Positions 28,907 through 37,704 of a DNA stretch of 64,000 nt are shown in pieces. Source of the DNA: Thermococcus gammatolerans EJ3 (lineage in GTDB: Archaea > Methanobacteriota_B > Thermococci > Thermococcales > Thermococcaceae); contig NC_012804.1 in NCBI RefSeq assembly GCF_000022365.1, positions 124,001 through 188,000 of the forward strand. Reading direction: 5' to 3'. The notes under the pieces are model-generated. The model saw only the letters and a program-made list of their open reading frames with translations. It ran no database searches and was not told the DNA's origin. The translations under genes were made by a program, and so were the position numbers. Each line of letters begins with the position of its first letter. Position 1 is the stretch's first letter.

Positions 28907-29110
28907 TTAGTGCTTGGTGCTTGATTTTTTGGATTTTTGTACATTGCTTAGCAATCCTCTTTCAGTTAAATCTTTTCTTATCAATGAACGAATGTAGTCA
29001 CTTATACTTACGTATTCATTTCCAATGAGCTCATTTTCTATTATATCAACCCATTTTGAGGGAACTTGAGTTCCGAGAACTACATTGTTTTTCTTAGAGG
29101 TTCGCGTCAT
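28907..29110 (-). CDS. Ribbon-helix-helix DNA-binding protein
   Basis: A 67-aa probable regulator. The beta strand VVLGTQVP is followed by helices WVDIIENEL and SISDYIRSLIRKDL, the pattern of RHH (CopG/MetJ-type) proteins, and the tail is basic. ATG 29110 has GGTGA eight bases upstream; TTG 29131 and ATG 29125 are alternatives. It is divergent from the methyltransferase gene, and a perfect palindrome lies in between (29133-29144). It could control the restriction-modification genes, or be the antitoxin-like remnant of another module. Codons are AT-rich, as in the rest of the island. Confidence 0.75.
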   Translation of the reverse strand: MTRTSKKNNVVLGTQVPSKWVDIIENELIGNEYVSISDYIRSLIRKDLTERGLLSNVQKSKKSSTKH

Positions 29111-29132
29111 GTTGTCATTCACCATAATCAAG

Positions 29133-29144
29133 TCAATTAATTGA
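29133..29144. promoter_or_regulatory. Palindrome, candidate RHH operator
   Basis: TCAATTAATTGA is a perfect 12-bp palindrome between the TATA-like CCTTTAAAT (reverse, about 29146-29155) and the RHH gene start. This suggests autorepression (inference). Confidence 0.5.
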
Positions 29145-29251
29145 TGATTTAAAGGTAACCATAAATTTTAAATATATTTAACCATACTTAACAACAAGGC
29201 TGCACATCCAAAAAATATAAAAGATTGCATCTAAGAGGAAGGTGGGAAACA

Positions 29252-30622
29252 ATGACACTAGATAAATGGATTCACTTTAAGTCATCCTCCGTTAGTGAAA
29301 AAAAAGACATTGATAGTATTCTGACGGAATTATCTAGGAAAGTTTCTCAAAAAGTTACTTTTGTTAACAATGCTAATGAACCCATTCATAGATGGTTTAA
29401 ATTTCCTGCAGGATTTTCTGCGTCGTTAGTGAGAAATTCTATTAATATTTTTAGAATCACATCTAAAGATACTATTCTTGATCCTTTTACAGGTTCTGGA
29501 ACTGTAAATGTAGAAGCGAAGAGACTCGGAATAACTTCTGTTGGTGTTGAGGCACATCCTCTCGTAGCTAAAATTGCCCAGATAAAGACTTATTGGGAAT
29601 TTGAGCCAAAAGAATTATACACTCATGTTACTTCAATTATAAATGACATTGAACGAAAATTAAACTCTAAACGCATACTTCATGATTATGAAGATCAGAT
29701 AATGAAATCCCCAAAATTATTGCTAAAAGTATATCCTCCTGAAACTTTAGCAAGATTATATTTTATTAGAGACTACATAACACATACTAATATTGACGAT
29801 CACATTAGAGACTTTTTACTGTTGGCACTATTAGGTATTTTGAGAGAAGTTACAGATGTCGATGTTGGATGGCCATATATCTTGCCCAAGAAGAAAAAAA
29901 GAATAGCAAAACCTGTAATGGAAGCATTTAGGGAAAGAGTTCTTCTTATGTACCATGATCTAAAGGAAGTCAAAGAACAAGTACAGAACCCGGCAATGGC
30001 AGAAATATATAACTTTGATTCTCGATTTCTGGCCAAAATAATAAACGAAAATAGCATTGATTTTATTTTTACTTCTCCTCCTTATTTAAACAATTATGAC
30101 TATGCTGATAGAACACGACTTGAGCTGTATTTTTTGGGATGGTGTACTAGTTGGAGAGATATAACTGAGAAAATTAGGAGAAGATTAATGATAGCGGCCA
30201 CCACACAAGTTCAGCGATCAAAAATGAGAAATATAAAACTAAGTGGTCTGATACCTCCAGAAGTTACAGATGAACTAAATGAAAAAATAAGTCAGCTGGC
30301 TCAAGAACGAGAAAAAAGAAGTGGTAAAAAAGACTATGATCTCATGGTACTTGGATATTTTAATGATATATCTAGAATTCTATCTCAGATGTATGCAGTA
30401 TTAAAACCCAAAAAATACGCAGTAATCATTGTTGGAGATTCTGCCCCGTATGGGGTATATATTCCTACACATGAATATATAGCAAAAATATCCAAGTTTG
30501 TAGGTTTCTCTGACTATAGGATATTACTACTACGAGAAAGGGGCAAAAGATGGAAAGCAATTAAGGGTATACGGAGGCACAACATAGATTTAGGAGAATA
30601 CATGGTAGTGCTAAAAAAATAG
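29252..30622 (+). CDS. Site-specific DNA methyltransferase (SPPY type, likely N4-cytosine)
   Basis: This is the modification enzyme of a restriction-modification pair, 456 aa. The SAM-binding motif I DPFTGSGT lies at residues 77-84 and the catalytic motif IV TSPPY at 274-278. SPPY points to m4C rather than m6A. The order is I before IV with almost 190 residues between, not the usual beta-class order, so it is alpha- or permuted-type. HRWFKFPAGFS near residue 47 is a motif shared with a group of such enzymes. ATG 29252 has GGAAGGTGGG. It is AT-rich and convergent with the nuclease gene (10 bases apart). Confidence 0.9.
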   Translation: MTLDKWIHFKSSSVSEKKDIDSILTELSRKVSQKVTFVNNANEPIHRWFKFPAGFSASLVRNSINIFRITSKDTILDPFTGSGTVNVEAKRLGITSVGVEAHPLVAKIAQIKTYWEFEPKELYTHVTSIINDIERKLNSKRILHDYEDQIMKSPKLLLKVYPPETLARLYFIRDYITHTNIDDHIRDFLLLALLGILREVTDVDVGWPYILPKKKKRIAKPVMEAFRERVLLMYHDLKEVKEQVQNPAMAEIYNFDSRFLAKIINENSIDFIFTSPPYLNNYDYADRTRLELYFLGWCTSWRDITEKIRRRLMIAATTQVQRSKMRNIKLSGLIPPEVTDELNEKISQLAQEREKRSGKKDYDLMVLGYFNDISRILSQMYAVLKPKKYAVIIVGDSAPYGVYIPTHEYIAKISKFVGFSDYRILLLRERGKRWKAIKGIRRHNIDLGEYMVVLKK

Positions 30623-30632
30623 AATAGCTTTT

Positions 30633-31751
30633 TTATTTTAGATATTTGTCAATTTTTTCTTGTTGAGTTTTTAATTTTTGCTTGGTTATTTTATCAATAA
30701 GAGAGGAAATGTTTTTAGTGTCTGCAATACAATCAAGAAACATCCTAGCTTCGTTGATATTTTGGGTATCCAACGAGATTATCCTACCAATGTTAGTATA
30801 TATATCAATATTTATTTTTTCAATTTTTTCGTTATCTGGGTTGATTGCTTCGTCTAATAATTTAAAAAGTGGCTTACTGATCTGTTTTTTAATATCTTCT
30901 TTGATATTTGTTAAGGGATCAGAGGTATAGGAGATGTTATCCAGTAGTACTACATCAGAAAATTCTTCTTTGTTTAAAATCATCTTAAGCTTTAAGAGAG
31001 ATAAAAAAGGGGTAACTCTGTCTTTTTCATCCCAGTTAATTTCTATTTTGAATTTTTTGAAGATTTCAGAAAATTTCTCAAGAGGAAGTGTTATTGTTTT
31101 TATTTTTTTATGATCCATAGCTTTAAGTGATCCTTTTGTCCAATTTCCAACTAATATTGCAATAGCCATAGCAATAGAAGGATACCGTTTGCGAATTTCA
31201 GTCAAAGAGTCTATTACTCTACTACCTTTATCTCGCATATGCTTTTTATATCTAAGGAATTTAGATTCTAAAACAACAACAGGCTTATTGTTCACATATA
31301 TTATAAAATCCAACTTATGCTCATCGCCATCCCGGTCTTTCCATTTTTCTTCTCTTGACACTTTAACATTTTTATGTTTCTTGGAAAACTCCAATAATAT
31401 TTCATGAATAGAATCTTCAAGTATTCTACCTAAATCTTCTCCCAGTGTAGAAGCATAGTTGCTATTAGTTGCAACTTTAAGTAAAATTTTAAGCCTGTTA
31501 CTAAGTACTTCTTTATTAACTTCAGATTTTGTATCATATACAAGTATACAATCTGGAGTTTTTTCTTTATTGAGGCATAGAAATACTTTGAGTATCTCTT
31601 TATTACAATTAACATAAAGATATGCTTTTGGTTGACTTCGTAAAGAGACAATGATCCAAGGGGGATCTTTATTAATACGGATATTTTTATTATTTAGTTT
31701 GCTAATAGCTTCTTCAAGAGTCTCTCTAACCTCTTCATAACACCCCCTCAT
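30633..31751 (-). CDS. PD-(D/E)xK restriction endonuclease-like protein
   Basis: This is the likely cleaving partner of the methyltransferase, 372 aa. The nuclease core is visible as D148 in HKLDFIIYV, then E162 and K164 in VVLESKF, with a preceding acidic helix (LEDSIHEIL, E112/E117). N- and C-terminal parts are Lys/Ile/Asn-rich and unlike anything recognised; they may recognise DNA. ATG 31751 has no clear ribosome site; TATA TTTTTAAGTATATT about 25-40 bases upstream suggests a leaderless transcript. The strong AT bias marks recent transfer. Confidence 0.8.
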   Translation of the reverse strand: MRGCYEEVRETLEEAISKLNNKNIRINKDPPWIIVSLRSQPKAYLYVNCNKEILKVFLCLNKEKTPDCILVYDTKSEVNKEVLSNRLKILLKVATNSNYASTLGEDLGRILEDSIHEILLEFSKKHKNVKVSREEKWKDRDGDEHKLDFIIYVNNKPVVVLESKFLRYKKHMRDKGSRVIDSLTEIRKRYPSIAMAIAILVGNWTKGSLKAMDHKKIKTITLPLEKFSEIFKKFKIEINWDEKDRVTPFLSLLKLKMILNKEEFSDVVLLDNISYTSDPLTNIKEDIKKQISKPLFKLLDEAINPDNEKIEKINIDIYTNIGRIISLDTQNINEARMFLDCIADTKNISSLIDKITKQKLKTQQEKIDKYLK

Positions 31752-31842
31752 TGTAAGACATCCCTATGGACTAATTGGCAAATATACTTAAAAAGCTCAC
31801 CCCTCAAGCTCCATAAACCGAAGGGATACCAAACCAGCCAAT

Positions 31843-32910
31843 TTAAACATCGAGCGGGAGCTTTACGTAGTCGAGGACGCTCCCGCGGCTCTTCTTTATC
31901 TCCACGTGCTCCACGAGCTCCCTGAACTGGCCCCCCACGAGGCCGTCGCCGATTATAGCGCTCCCCTGGGCGGCTTCTTTGGCCTTACCCTCAAGGCCCC
32001 TCTGCCTGACGACGGGAAGGTCAAAGAGCTCCTCGAATGTGTCTTCCACGTCCTTCCGGAGCTCGTCTATGCGCATCAGCCTGCCCGAGAGGATTATCTC
32101 CTTAGCGTCCCCAACGACGGCAAGTTCTGAGGCAACGGCCTTGATAAAACCGTCCTTCATGGCTTCCCAGGCCTTTGAGAAGGGCTCCTCGTCGAGACGC
32201 TTGGCAAACTCCTCCGGTGGAAGTATCTCGTTGGCCGCTATCACCGTTGCCCCGCCCCAGAAGAGGTGCCACTTCTTTATCCTCCCCATCAGATAAGCTA
32301 CTTCCCCGTCGAGGGCACCGCTGTTTACATAAGCTGGGCCAGGGAATATCGTCCCGCCGATGCCGTCAACGATTTTTCCTCCCTTCACGGCTCCCGCGTA
32401 GTTGTAGCCGAAGCCCACCTCGAGGAGGACGAAGGAAACCTCGCTGTACTCAAGTCCAAGCCTCTTTGCCTGGTCGTAGATGCCGAGCACGGTTATCGCC
32501 ATTTTATCGGCCGTCCCCATGTCCACCCTGTTGTACTTCCTCCACTCGGGGACGGTCGGAAGGTGAATGACCCCTGGAATGAACCAGACGTTCATGCCCT
32601 TCTGTGCCATCTGGTCGACCATCTCCTGCAGTCCGAGGAGAACGGGGATTTCCTTCATTTCCTCCTCTCTAACGAGGGTCATCTCGAAGCGGTCTCTCTC
32701 GGTCAGCTCGCTTATGTGCTTCAGAGGAACCCCGTAGCCCGAGGGGCCGATTATGAGCTCGGCGTTGAAGTCCTCGATGGCCTTAACGATCTTCCCTGGG
32801 TCTTCGGCAACGACCTCGCTCGGAAACGTTAAATCGAGCTTTATCTTTCCATCTTCAAGGCCTATAACATCGAAGCTCTTGGTTCCAGGGTCAACACCTA
32901 TGACCCTCAC
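31843..32910 (-). CDS. DUF1464 protein (ASKHA fold, butyrate-kinase-like)
   Basis: A 355-aa cytoplasmic protein of the acetate/sugar kinase-Hsp70-actin fold: phosphate-1-like MRVIGVDPGTKSFDVIGL at the N terminus, GFGYNYAGAVKGGKIVDG and IILSGRLMR further on. It was assigned to DUF1464, long listed as predicted butyrate kinase; no experimental activity is known to me. It borders the right side of the AT-rich island and returns to GC-rich codons. Confidence 0.75.
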   Translation of the reverse strand: MRVIGVDPGTKSFDVIGLEDGKIKLDLTFPSEVVAEDPGKIVKAIEDFNAELIIGPSGYGVPLKHISELTERDRFEMTLVREEEMKEIPVLLGLQEMVDQMAQKGMNVWFIPGVIHLPTVPEWRKYNRVDMGTADKMAITVLGIYDQAKRLGLEYSEVSFVLLEVGFGYNYAGAVKGGKIVDGIGGTIFPGPAYVNSGALDGEVAYLMGRIKKWHLFWGGATVIAANEILPPEEFAKRLDEEPFSKAWEAMKDGFIKAVASELAVVGDAKEIILSGRLMRIDELRKDVEDTFEELFDLPVVRQRGLEGKAKEAAQGSAIIGDGLVGGQFRELVEHVEIKKSRGSVLDYVKLPLDV

Positions 32911-33053
32911 TAGAAACCCTCCGTCCCGTATTTTTTGATCATATTCAGACGACGAAAACAGTTTAAAAAATTGCTCCCAGAACGCAGAACACTCACAATC
33001 AGTCAGAAAATCAACAGAATTAGAAAAGTGAGAAGGGTCAAAACTCAGCGCCT

Positions 33054-34694
33054 TCAGTCGAGGTCGCTGCTAAAGTCCTCGCTTCCGCCTTTGCCTCCTT
33101 CCTTGTCCTTCTCGAGCTTGCTGGCGGCGATGACGTCGTCGATTCTGAGTATCATTATTGCGGCCTCGCTGGCGCTCTTGATGGCCTGCTTGGTGACCCT
33201 GAGCGGAGCGATGACACCCTTCTCCATCATGTCGGCCGGCTCGCCCTCGAAGACGTCGACACCGATGGTCGGACCCTTCTCCTTGTGGGCGGCGATGACC
33301 TTAACGAGGGTCTCGACCGGGTCAAGACCGGCGTTCTCTGCCAGGGTCCTCGGGATGACCTTGAGGGCCTCTGCGAAGGCCTCGATGGCGAGCTGCTCCT
33401 TGCCGCCGACCTCCTTGGCGTACTCGTCGAGCTTGATGGCGAGCTCAATCTCGGGAGCTCCGCCGGCCGGAAGTATCTTGCCGTCCTCGACGATGTCCTT
33501 GACGACCTTGACGGCGTCCTCAAGGGCCCTCTCGACCTCATCGACAACGTGCTCGGTTCCGCCCCTGATGAGTATGGTTACCGCCTTCGGGTTCTTGCAG
33601 CCCTCGACGAATATCATGTTCTCGCCGGCGACCTTCCTCTGCTCGACGAGCTCCGCCTCACCAAGGTCCTCAGGAGTCAGGTCGCGGACGTTGGTGACGA
33701 TCTTGGCTCCAGTTGCCTTGGCGAGCTTCTCCATGTCGCTCTTCTTGACTCTGCGAACGGCCATTATGCCGTACTTGGCGAGGTAGTGCTGGGCGAGGTC
33801 ATCGATGCCCTTCTGGACGAAGACGACGTTCGCTCCAACCTCCTTGATCTTGTCGACCATCTCCTTGAGCATGCGCTCCTCCTGCTCAAGGAAGGCCTGG
33901 AGCTGCTCCGGGCTGGTAATCCTGATCTCGGCATCGGTCTCGGTCTCCTTGACCTCGAGGGCCTCGTTGATGAGAGCAATCTTGGCGTTCTCAACCCTCC
34001 TCGGCATACCGGGGTGAACGACCTCCTTGTCGATGACAACACCCCTGATGAGCTTGGTGTCCTTGACGCTTCCGCCCTCCTTCTTCTCGAACTTGATGTT
34101 GTCGAGGTCGACCTTGTACTTGTCGCCGACCTTCTCGGCGACCTGCCTCACGGCCTCGACGGCAATCTCGGCGAGGTACTCGCGCTCCTCCTCGGCAGCC
34201 TTTCCGGTGATGGCCGTGACGGCGGCCTTCTTGAGGGTCTCGACGTCTTCTGGGCTAACGTCCTTGGCCATGCCCTCAAGAATCTCCTGGGCCTTCTCGG
34301 CAGCTAAAGCGTAACCCTTGATGATTATGCTCGGGTGGATGTTCTGGTCGAGCAGTTCCTCAGCCTTCTTGAGAAGCTCGCCAGCAATGACAACGGCGGT
34401 GGTGGTACCATCACCGGCCTCCTTGTCCTGAGTCTTCGCAACCTCAACCATCATCTTGGCAGCAGGGTGCTGGATGTCCATCTCGTCGAGGATAGTGGCA
34501 CCGTCGTTGGTGATGACGATGTCGCCGAGGCTGTCGACGAGCATCTTGTCCATACCCTTCGGGCCGAGGGTGGTCCTTATGGTCTCGGCAACGATTCTGG
34601 CGGCGAGGATGTTGAGCCTCTGAGCGTCCCTTCCGACGTACCTCTGGGTTCCCTCCGGCAGAATAACGACCGGCTGTCCAGCGAGCTGGGCCAT
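33054..34694 (-). CDS. thsB: Thermosome subunit (group II chaperonin)
   Basis: An ATP-driven protein-folding chaperonin, 546 aa, forming a double-ring complex with built-in lid. [27 protein letters not shown] and [15 protein letters not shown] are the ATP-site blocks, and GGAPEIELA lies in the equatorial C-terminal half. The tail is charged and ends [11 protein letters not shown], not a Gly-Met repeat, which resembles the heat-inducible beta-type (CpkB) subunit of T. kodakarensis. ATG 34694 follows GGGGGTGAGGGGAG. It has a strong promoter. Confidence 0.95.
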   Translation of the reverse strand: MAQLAGQPVVILPEGTQRYVGRDAQRLNILAARIVAETIRTTLGPKGMDKMLVDSLGDIVITNDGATILDEMDIQHPAAKMMVEVAKTQDKEAGDGTTTAVVIAGELLKKAEELLDQNIHPSIIIKGYALAAEKAQEILEGMAKDVSPEDVETLKKAAVTAITGKAAEEEREYLAEIAVEAVRQVAEKVGDKYKVDLDNIKFEKKEGGSVKDTKLIRGVVIDKEVVHPGMPRRVENAKIALINEALEVKETETDAEIRITSPEQLQAFLEQEERMLKEMVDKIKEVGANVVFVQKGIDDLAQHYLAKYGIMAVRRVKKSDMEKLAKATGAKIVTNVRDLTPEDLGEAELVEQRKVAGENMIFVEGCKNPKAVTILIRGGTEHVVDEVERALEDAVKVVKDIVEDGKILPAGGAPEIELAIKLDEYAKEVGGKEQLAIEAFAEALKVIPRTLAENAGLDPVETLVKVIAAHKEKGPTIGVDVFEGEPADMMEKGVIAPLRVTKQAIKSASEAAIMILRIDDVIAASKLEKDKEGGKGGSEDFSSDLD

Positions 34695-34778
34695 CTCCCC
34701 TCACCCCCTCCCTTTTTCTTTTTCACGGGATGAGGTCTTTTAGTAACCTTAAGTGCTTCCGCGTTATCATTCCTTTGG

Positions 34779-34797
34779 CCTATTTATAAAGTTTTCG
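34779..34797 (-). promoter_or_regulatory. Thermosome promoter (BRE/TATA)
   Basis: Read on the reverse strand, CGAAAACTTTATAAATAGG is a near-ideal BRE plus TATA box, about 90 bases before the ATG. This fits a highly expressed, heat-responsive gene. Confidence 0.8.
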
Positions 34798-34798
34798 G

Positions 34799-35539
34799 TC
34801 ATATCCCCTTGAGCTTGGTATCATTAGGTGTTCCAAACTGGTTCACGTAAACCTCAATGCCGAGTCCCTCAAGCTTCTCCCGCAGTTCCTCGACTTCTTT
34901 TGCTGGCCAGCAGTGTTCCGAGCACCATGCCTCGTTTCTTGGATTCGTCAGTGGTCTCCCAACGAGCGGGTTCAAGACCACGTAGAAGTCCGTTTTAATC
35001 CTTCTTAGACCCTCCTCGATGTACGGCCACTGCTCAAGATTCCTTGCCACTGGAATTCTAAGCTCAAGCGGAACTCCATAGTCAGAAACAACTTCGAGAC
35101 CCCTCAGGAAGAGCTTCCAGAGCGTTAGCGAAGCTTTTTCAGGGAGCCCGTATAGTGCAGTAGGAGCCTTAAGGTCGGTTGCTATATGGTTCACCAGGTC
35201 AGCCTTCAGGAGCTTTTCAAGGGGTCCAACGAGGGTTAGGTTCGTGTTGAGGCTTATGGGAACGTCGAGGAGCTTAACCCCAGCGAAGAGTGATCCCAGC
35301 TCTCTCCACTGCACCAGCGGTTCCCCACCCGTGACGTGGAAGTAGTCTATGAGAAACGCGCTCGCCTCAAGCTCGTCGAGGAGGGCTTTTTCATCTAGGG
35401 GGAAGCAGTCAAGACCTTCAGCTATGCGCCAGTTGTGGCAGAAGGGGCACCTCAGGTTGCACCCGCAGAGCCAGAGCGTGAAGGTAACCTTTCCGTGAAC
35501 GTCGACCATGCTGACGCTCTTCCACCCGCTCGTGAGCAT
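34799..35539 (-). CDS. nrdG: Anaerobic ribonucleotide reductase activating enzyme (radical SAM)
   Basis: It makes the glycyl radical on NrdD using SAM, 246 aa. The cluster motif is CGCNLRCPFC (CX3CX2C in CNLRCPFC), with FHVTGGEPLVQW as SAM-contact motif; extra cysteines CSEHC occur near the C terminus. An ideal GGAGGTGG site precedes the start, 21 bases after nrdD, so the two form an operon. Confidence 0.93.
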   Translation of the reverse strand: MLTSGWKSVSMVDVHGKVTFTLWLCGCNLRCPFCHNWRIAEGLDCFPLDEKALLDELEASAFLIDYFHVTGGEPLVQWRELGSLFAGVKLLDVPISLNTNLTLVGPLEKLLKADLVNHIATDLKAPTALYGLPEKASLTLWKLFLRGLEVVSDYGVPLELRIPVARNLEQWPYIEEGLRRIKTDFYVVLNPLVGRPLTNPRNEAWCSEHCWPAKEVEELREKLEGLGIEVYVNQFGTPNDTKLKGI

Positions 35540-35560
35540 TCAACCACCTCCAAAAAGAAA

Positions 35561-37405
35561 TCAAGAGGAGTAGTGCCTCCTCGTCCAGAACTCCTTCTTC
35601 CTGAAGGGGTTCCAGTTCTTGAGCGGTCTGTAGTAGCCGATTATTCTGCTCCACACTTCGACGTTCTCACTTCCACATCTTGGACAGTGCGTATACAGAC
35701 CAGTCGTTGAGTAGCCGCAGGCGTTGCAGACGGTTATCGCTGGGGTGTAGCTCCAGTAAACCAGCTCTGTCCTCATGAGCCTCTTCGTGAGCTTTGCCAG
35801 CGCCTCGGGGTCAGGTTCTTCGCCGAGGAAGATATGCATCATCACTCCGCCGGTAAAGCTCTTCTGGACCTTCTCCTCGACCCTTATCCTGTCAGCCAGC
35901 TCAAGTGCTCCATAGTATGGCGCCACGCTGGTCGAATAAATCGGGTTCTCAGGGTCGCTGAGGTACTCCTTAAGCTCAGGGAACTCGCGCATGTCCTTTA
36001 TGGCGAGCTTCGCCGCGGCGCTCTCCCCAGGAACCTCCTCAACGTTCCAGGGCGTTCCGGTTTCCCTCATCCACTCCCTAGCTTTGGCCGTCGCGAACTC
36101 TACCATCTCTTTCATCAGCTCGGCCGCTCTCAGCCAGTCCTTTCTCGTTCCCTCCTCCCAGAGCTTCGGCTCGTTGAGGTAAATCGAGGCCGCCTCCGGA
36201 AGGCCGAGGATTCCTACGGTGTTGAAATGACTCCCCGGAAACTCCTCGAGGTAGAGGTGAATCATGCTGTACATGTGCTTGTAGGACGTGATAAGCCTCA
36301 CATAGCGCTCCCTGAACCAGTCGGTTGTTTTCCTCACGACCCCGAGAACCTTCTCGTACTCCTCCCAGAACTTATCGTCGTTTCCCCTGGCCTTAAGGGC
36401 GAGCCTCGGGAGGTTCACGGTCGTGACGTTCACCGAGCCGGTGACGTCGGGCATCGCCCAGAGCCCGCCGAAACGTCCCCTTTCAAGCCTTTCCAGCGCT
36501 TCCTCCTCGGCGCTCTTCCCGGAGACGCCGAAGGCGAACGCCATCTCAGTCTTGTCAATGGCAATCCTGCAGCACATCGCGTAGCTCGCGTCGGGGTCCA
36601 CAACGTTCGTGTTCAGCCAGTAGAAGCTCCCGCGCTTCGACGCCGTCGCAAAGACCGCCTCAAATATTTCAGGGTCGTCCCAGAGCATCTTGGCGGTCAC
36701 CATCAGCGTCGGAATCGGGAAGGTGAATGGCTGGCCGAGGGCGTCCCCCTCACGGAGAACCTCGGTCAGGGCGATGAAGAAGTCCTTAGCTTCCCTCTCG
36801 TACTCACCGAGGGGTTCAACCCTCTCGCCAGCGTAAACCGCGTGGTCGCCCTCGAGCATCTTTTTGGGAGCGTCGAGCGTCACGGTGAAGTTGGTGAATG
36901 GAGTCTGCATTCCCACCCTGCTCGGGTAGTTGAGGTTGTAAACCAGCCTCTGAATCTGCTGTCTGATTTTACGCCTGTCCAAGCCCTCTTTCCTTATGAA
37001 AGGCCCCGCGTACCACTCGACCGAGCTCAAAGCCTGGGCACCGCTGAAGTAGTGCTGCATCGTAATGAGGTAGTTCGCTATGTGGTCGACGTAGGTATCG
37101 AAGTGCCTGGCCGGTCGGGAGACAATCGTTGGAGTCTTGAGACCCTTTTCGAGGAGCCTTGCCGTGCTGTGGCCTGTGCAGTATGGGATGTAGAGGCTGT
37201 AAGGGAGCTTGTGGATGTAAATGTCTCCAGAGAAGTGCGCTTCCCTGCCCTCCTTTGGGACGAGCGAGAGGCTCTCTTTCAATGCCTCCTCCATCACATA
37301 GGCGAAGAAACCGGTCGGACCGGGATAGCGGTTCGCGTTCTCAAGAACGTCCAGACTGCTCCAGCCAGCGTACTCCTGAATGATGTCACGCTTCATAGTC
37401 TCCAT
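35561..37405 (-). CDS. nrdD: Anaerobic ribonucleoside-triphosphate reductase (class III)
   Basis: It reduces ribonucleoside triphosphates to deoxy forms without oxygen, 614 aa. The C-terminal zinc site is CNAC...CPRC and the glycyl-radical motif is RIIGYYRPLKNWN. GGYSM-like catalytic regions lie in the barrel (ASYAMCC; GSVNVTTVNLPR). It is shorter than the E. coli enzyme and lacks a recognisable N-terminal ATP cone, which is common in hyperthermophiles. Start ATG 37405 is behind AGGTGGTTGAA. No intein. A palindrome lies in the 5' leader. Confidence 0.95.
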   Translation of the reverse strand: METMKRDIIQEYAGWSSLDVLENANRYPGPTGFFAYVMEEALKESLSLVPKEGREAHFSGDIYIHKLPYSLYIPYCTGHSTARLLEKGLKTPTIVSRPARHFDTYVDHIANYLITMQHYFSGAQALSSVEWYAGPFIRKEGLDRRKIRQQIQRLVYNLNYPSRVGMQTPFTNFTVTLDAPKKMLEGDHAVYAGERVEPLGEYEREAKDFFIALTEVLREGDALGQPFTFPIPTLMVTAKMLWDDPEIFEAVFATASKRGSFYWLNTNVVDPDASYAMCCRIAIDKTEMAFAFGVSGKSAEEEALERLERGRFGGLWAMPDVTGSVNVTTVNLPRLALKARGNDDKFWEEYEKVLGVVRKTTDWFRERYVRLITSYKHMYSMIHLYLEEFPGSHFNTVGILGLPEAASIYLNEPKLWEEGTRKDWLRAAELMKEMVEFATAKAREWMRETGTPWNVEEVPGESAAAKLAIKDMREFPELKEYLSDPENPIYSTSVAPYYGALELADRIRVEEKVQKSFTGGVMMHIFLGEEPDPEALAKLTKRLMRTELVYWSYTPAITVCNACGYSTTGLYTHCPRCGSENVEVWSRIIGYYRPLKNWNPFRKKEFWTRRHYSS

Positions 37406-37415
37406 TTCAACCACC

Positions 37416-37430
37416 TGGATAAATTATCCA
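37416..37430. promoter_or_regulatory. Palindrome at nrdD transcription start
   Basis: TGGATAAATTATCCA is a perfect inverted repeat around a central A. It lies between the reverse-strand TATA (GTTATAT, about 37455-37461) and the nrdD ATG, where a repressor would block transcription. Confidence 0.5.
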
Positions 37431-37607
37431 ACAGTGAAAAGGATAGCGGAAGATATAACACTTCCCTTTGAACCATCTGTCGTTTGTGCAACATTTAAGG
37501 AGGATAATTTGGCAGCTAAACGAGATAAACAAACTATTATGAACATATGACCACCATACTGACAATTGAGACAGCGTGGGAGAGAAATAGTGACAAATAT
37601 TAGTCAT

Positions 37608-37669
37608 TTAGACGAGATTAGACCATAAAATTGAACGTTTAGACACTTAAGTGTTGACCATATCTTTTT
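37608..37669 (+). promoter_or_regulatory. Promoter region of TPR gene with repeated TTAGAC and a palindrome
   Basis: The rest of the 299-base gap between nrdD and the TPR gene holds three TTAGAC copies (37608, 37618, 37639; spaced 10 and 21 bases), the perfect palindrome ACACTTAAGTGT (37643-37654), and TATA ATCTTTTTAA (37662-37671). The phased layout suggests a regulator acting on the TPR gene, on nrdD, or on both. Confidence 0.45.
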
Positions 37670-37704
37670 AACCCGTTCGGCCAACCGAAGGGCGGTGATG
37701 TGAA

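Noticed and set aside
28897-31842. Prophage or integrative plasmid origin of the AT-rich island
   Set aside because: No integrase, replication gene, tRNA edge or clear attachment repeat is visible, so only an R-M island is claimed.
33285-34307. Forward frame of 340 codons rich in Leu/Asp/Gly
   Set aside because: It is a mirror frame of the thermosome gene, common in GC-rich codon-biased genes.
35834-37471. Forward frame of 545 codons
   Set aside because: It is antisense to nrdD; no recognisable protein despite its length.
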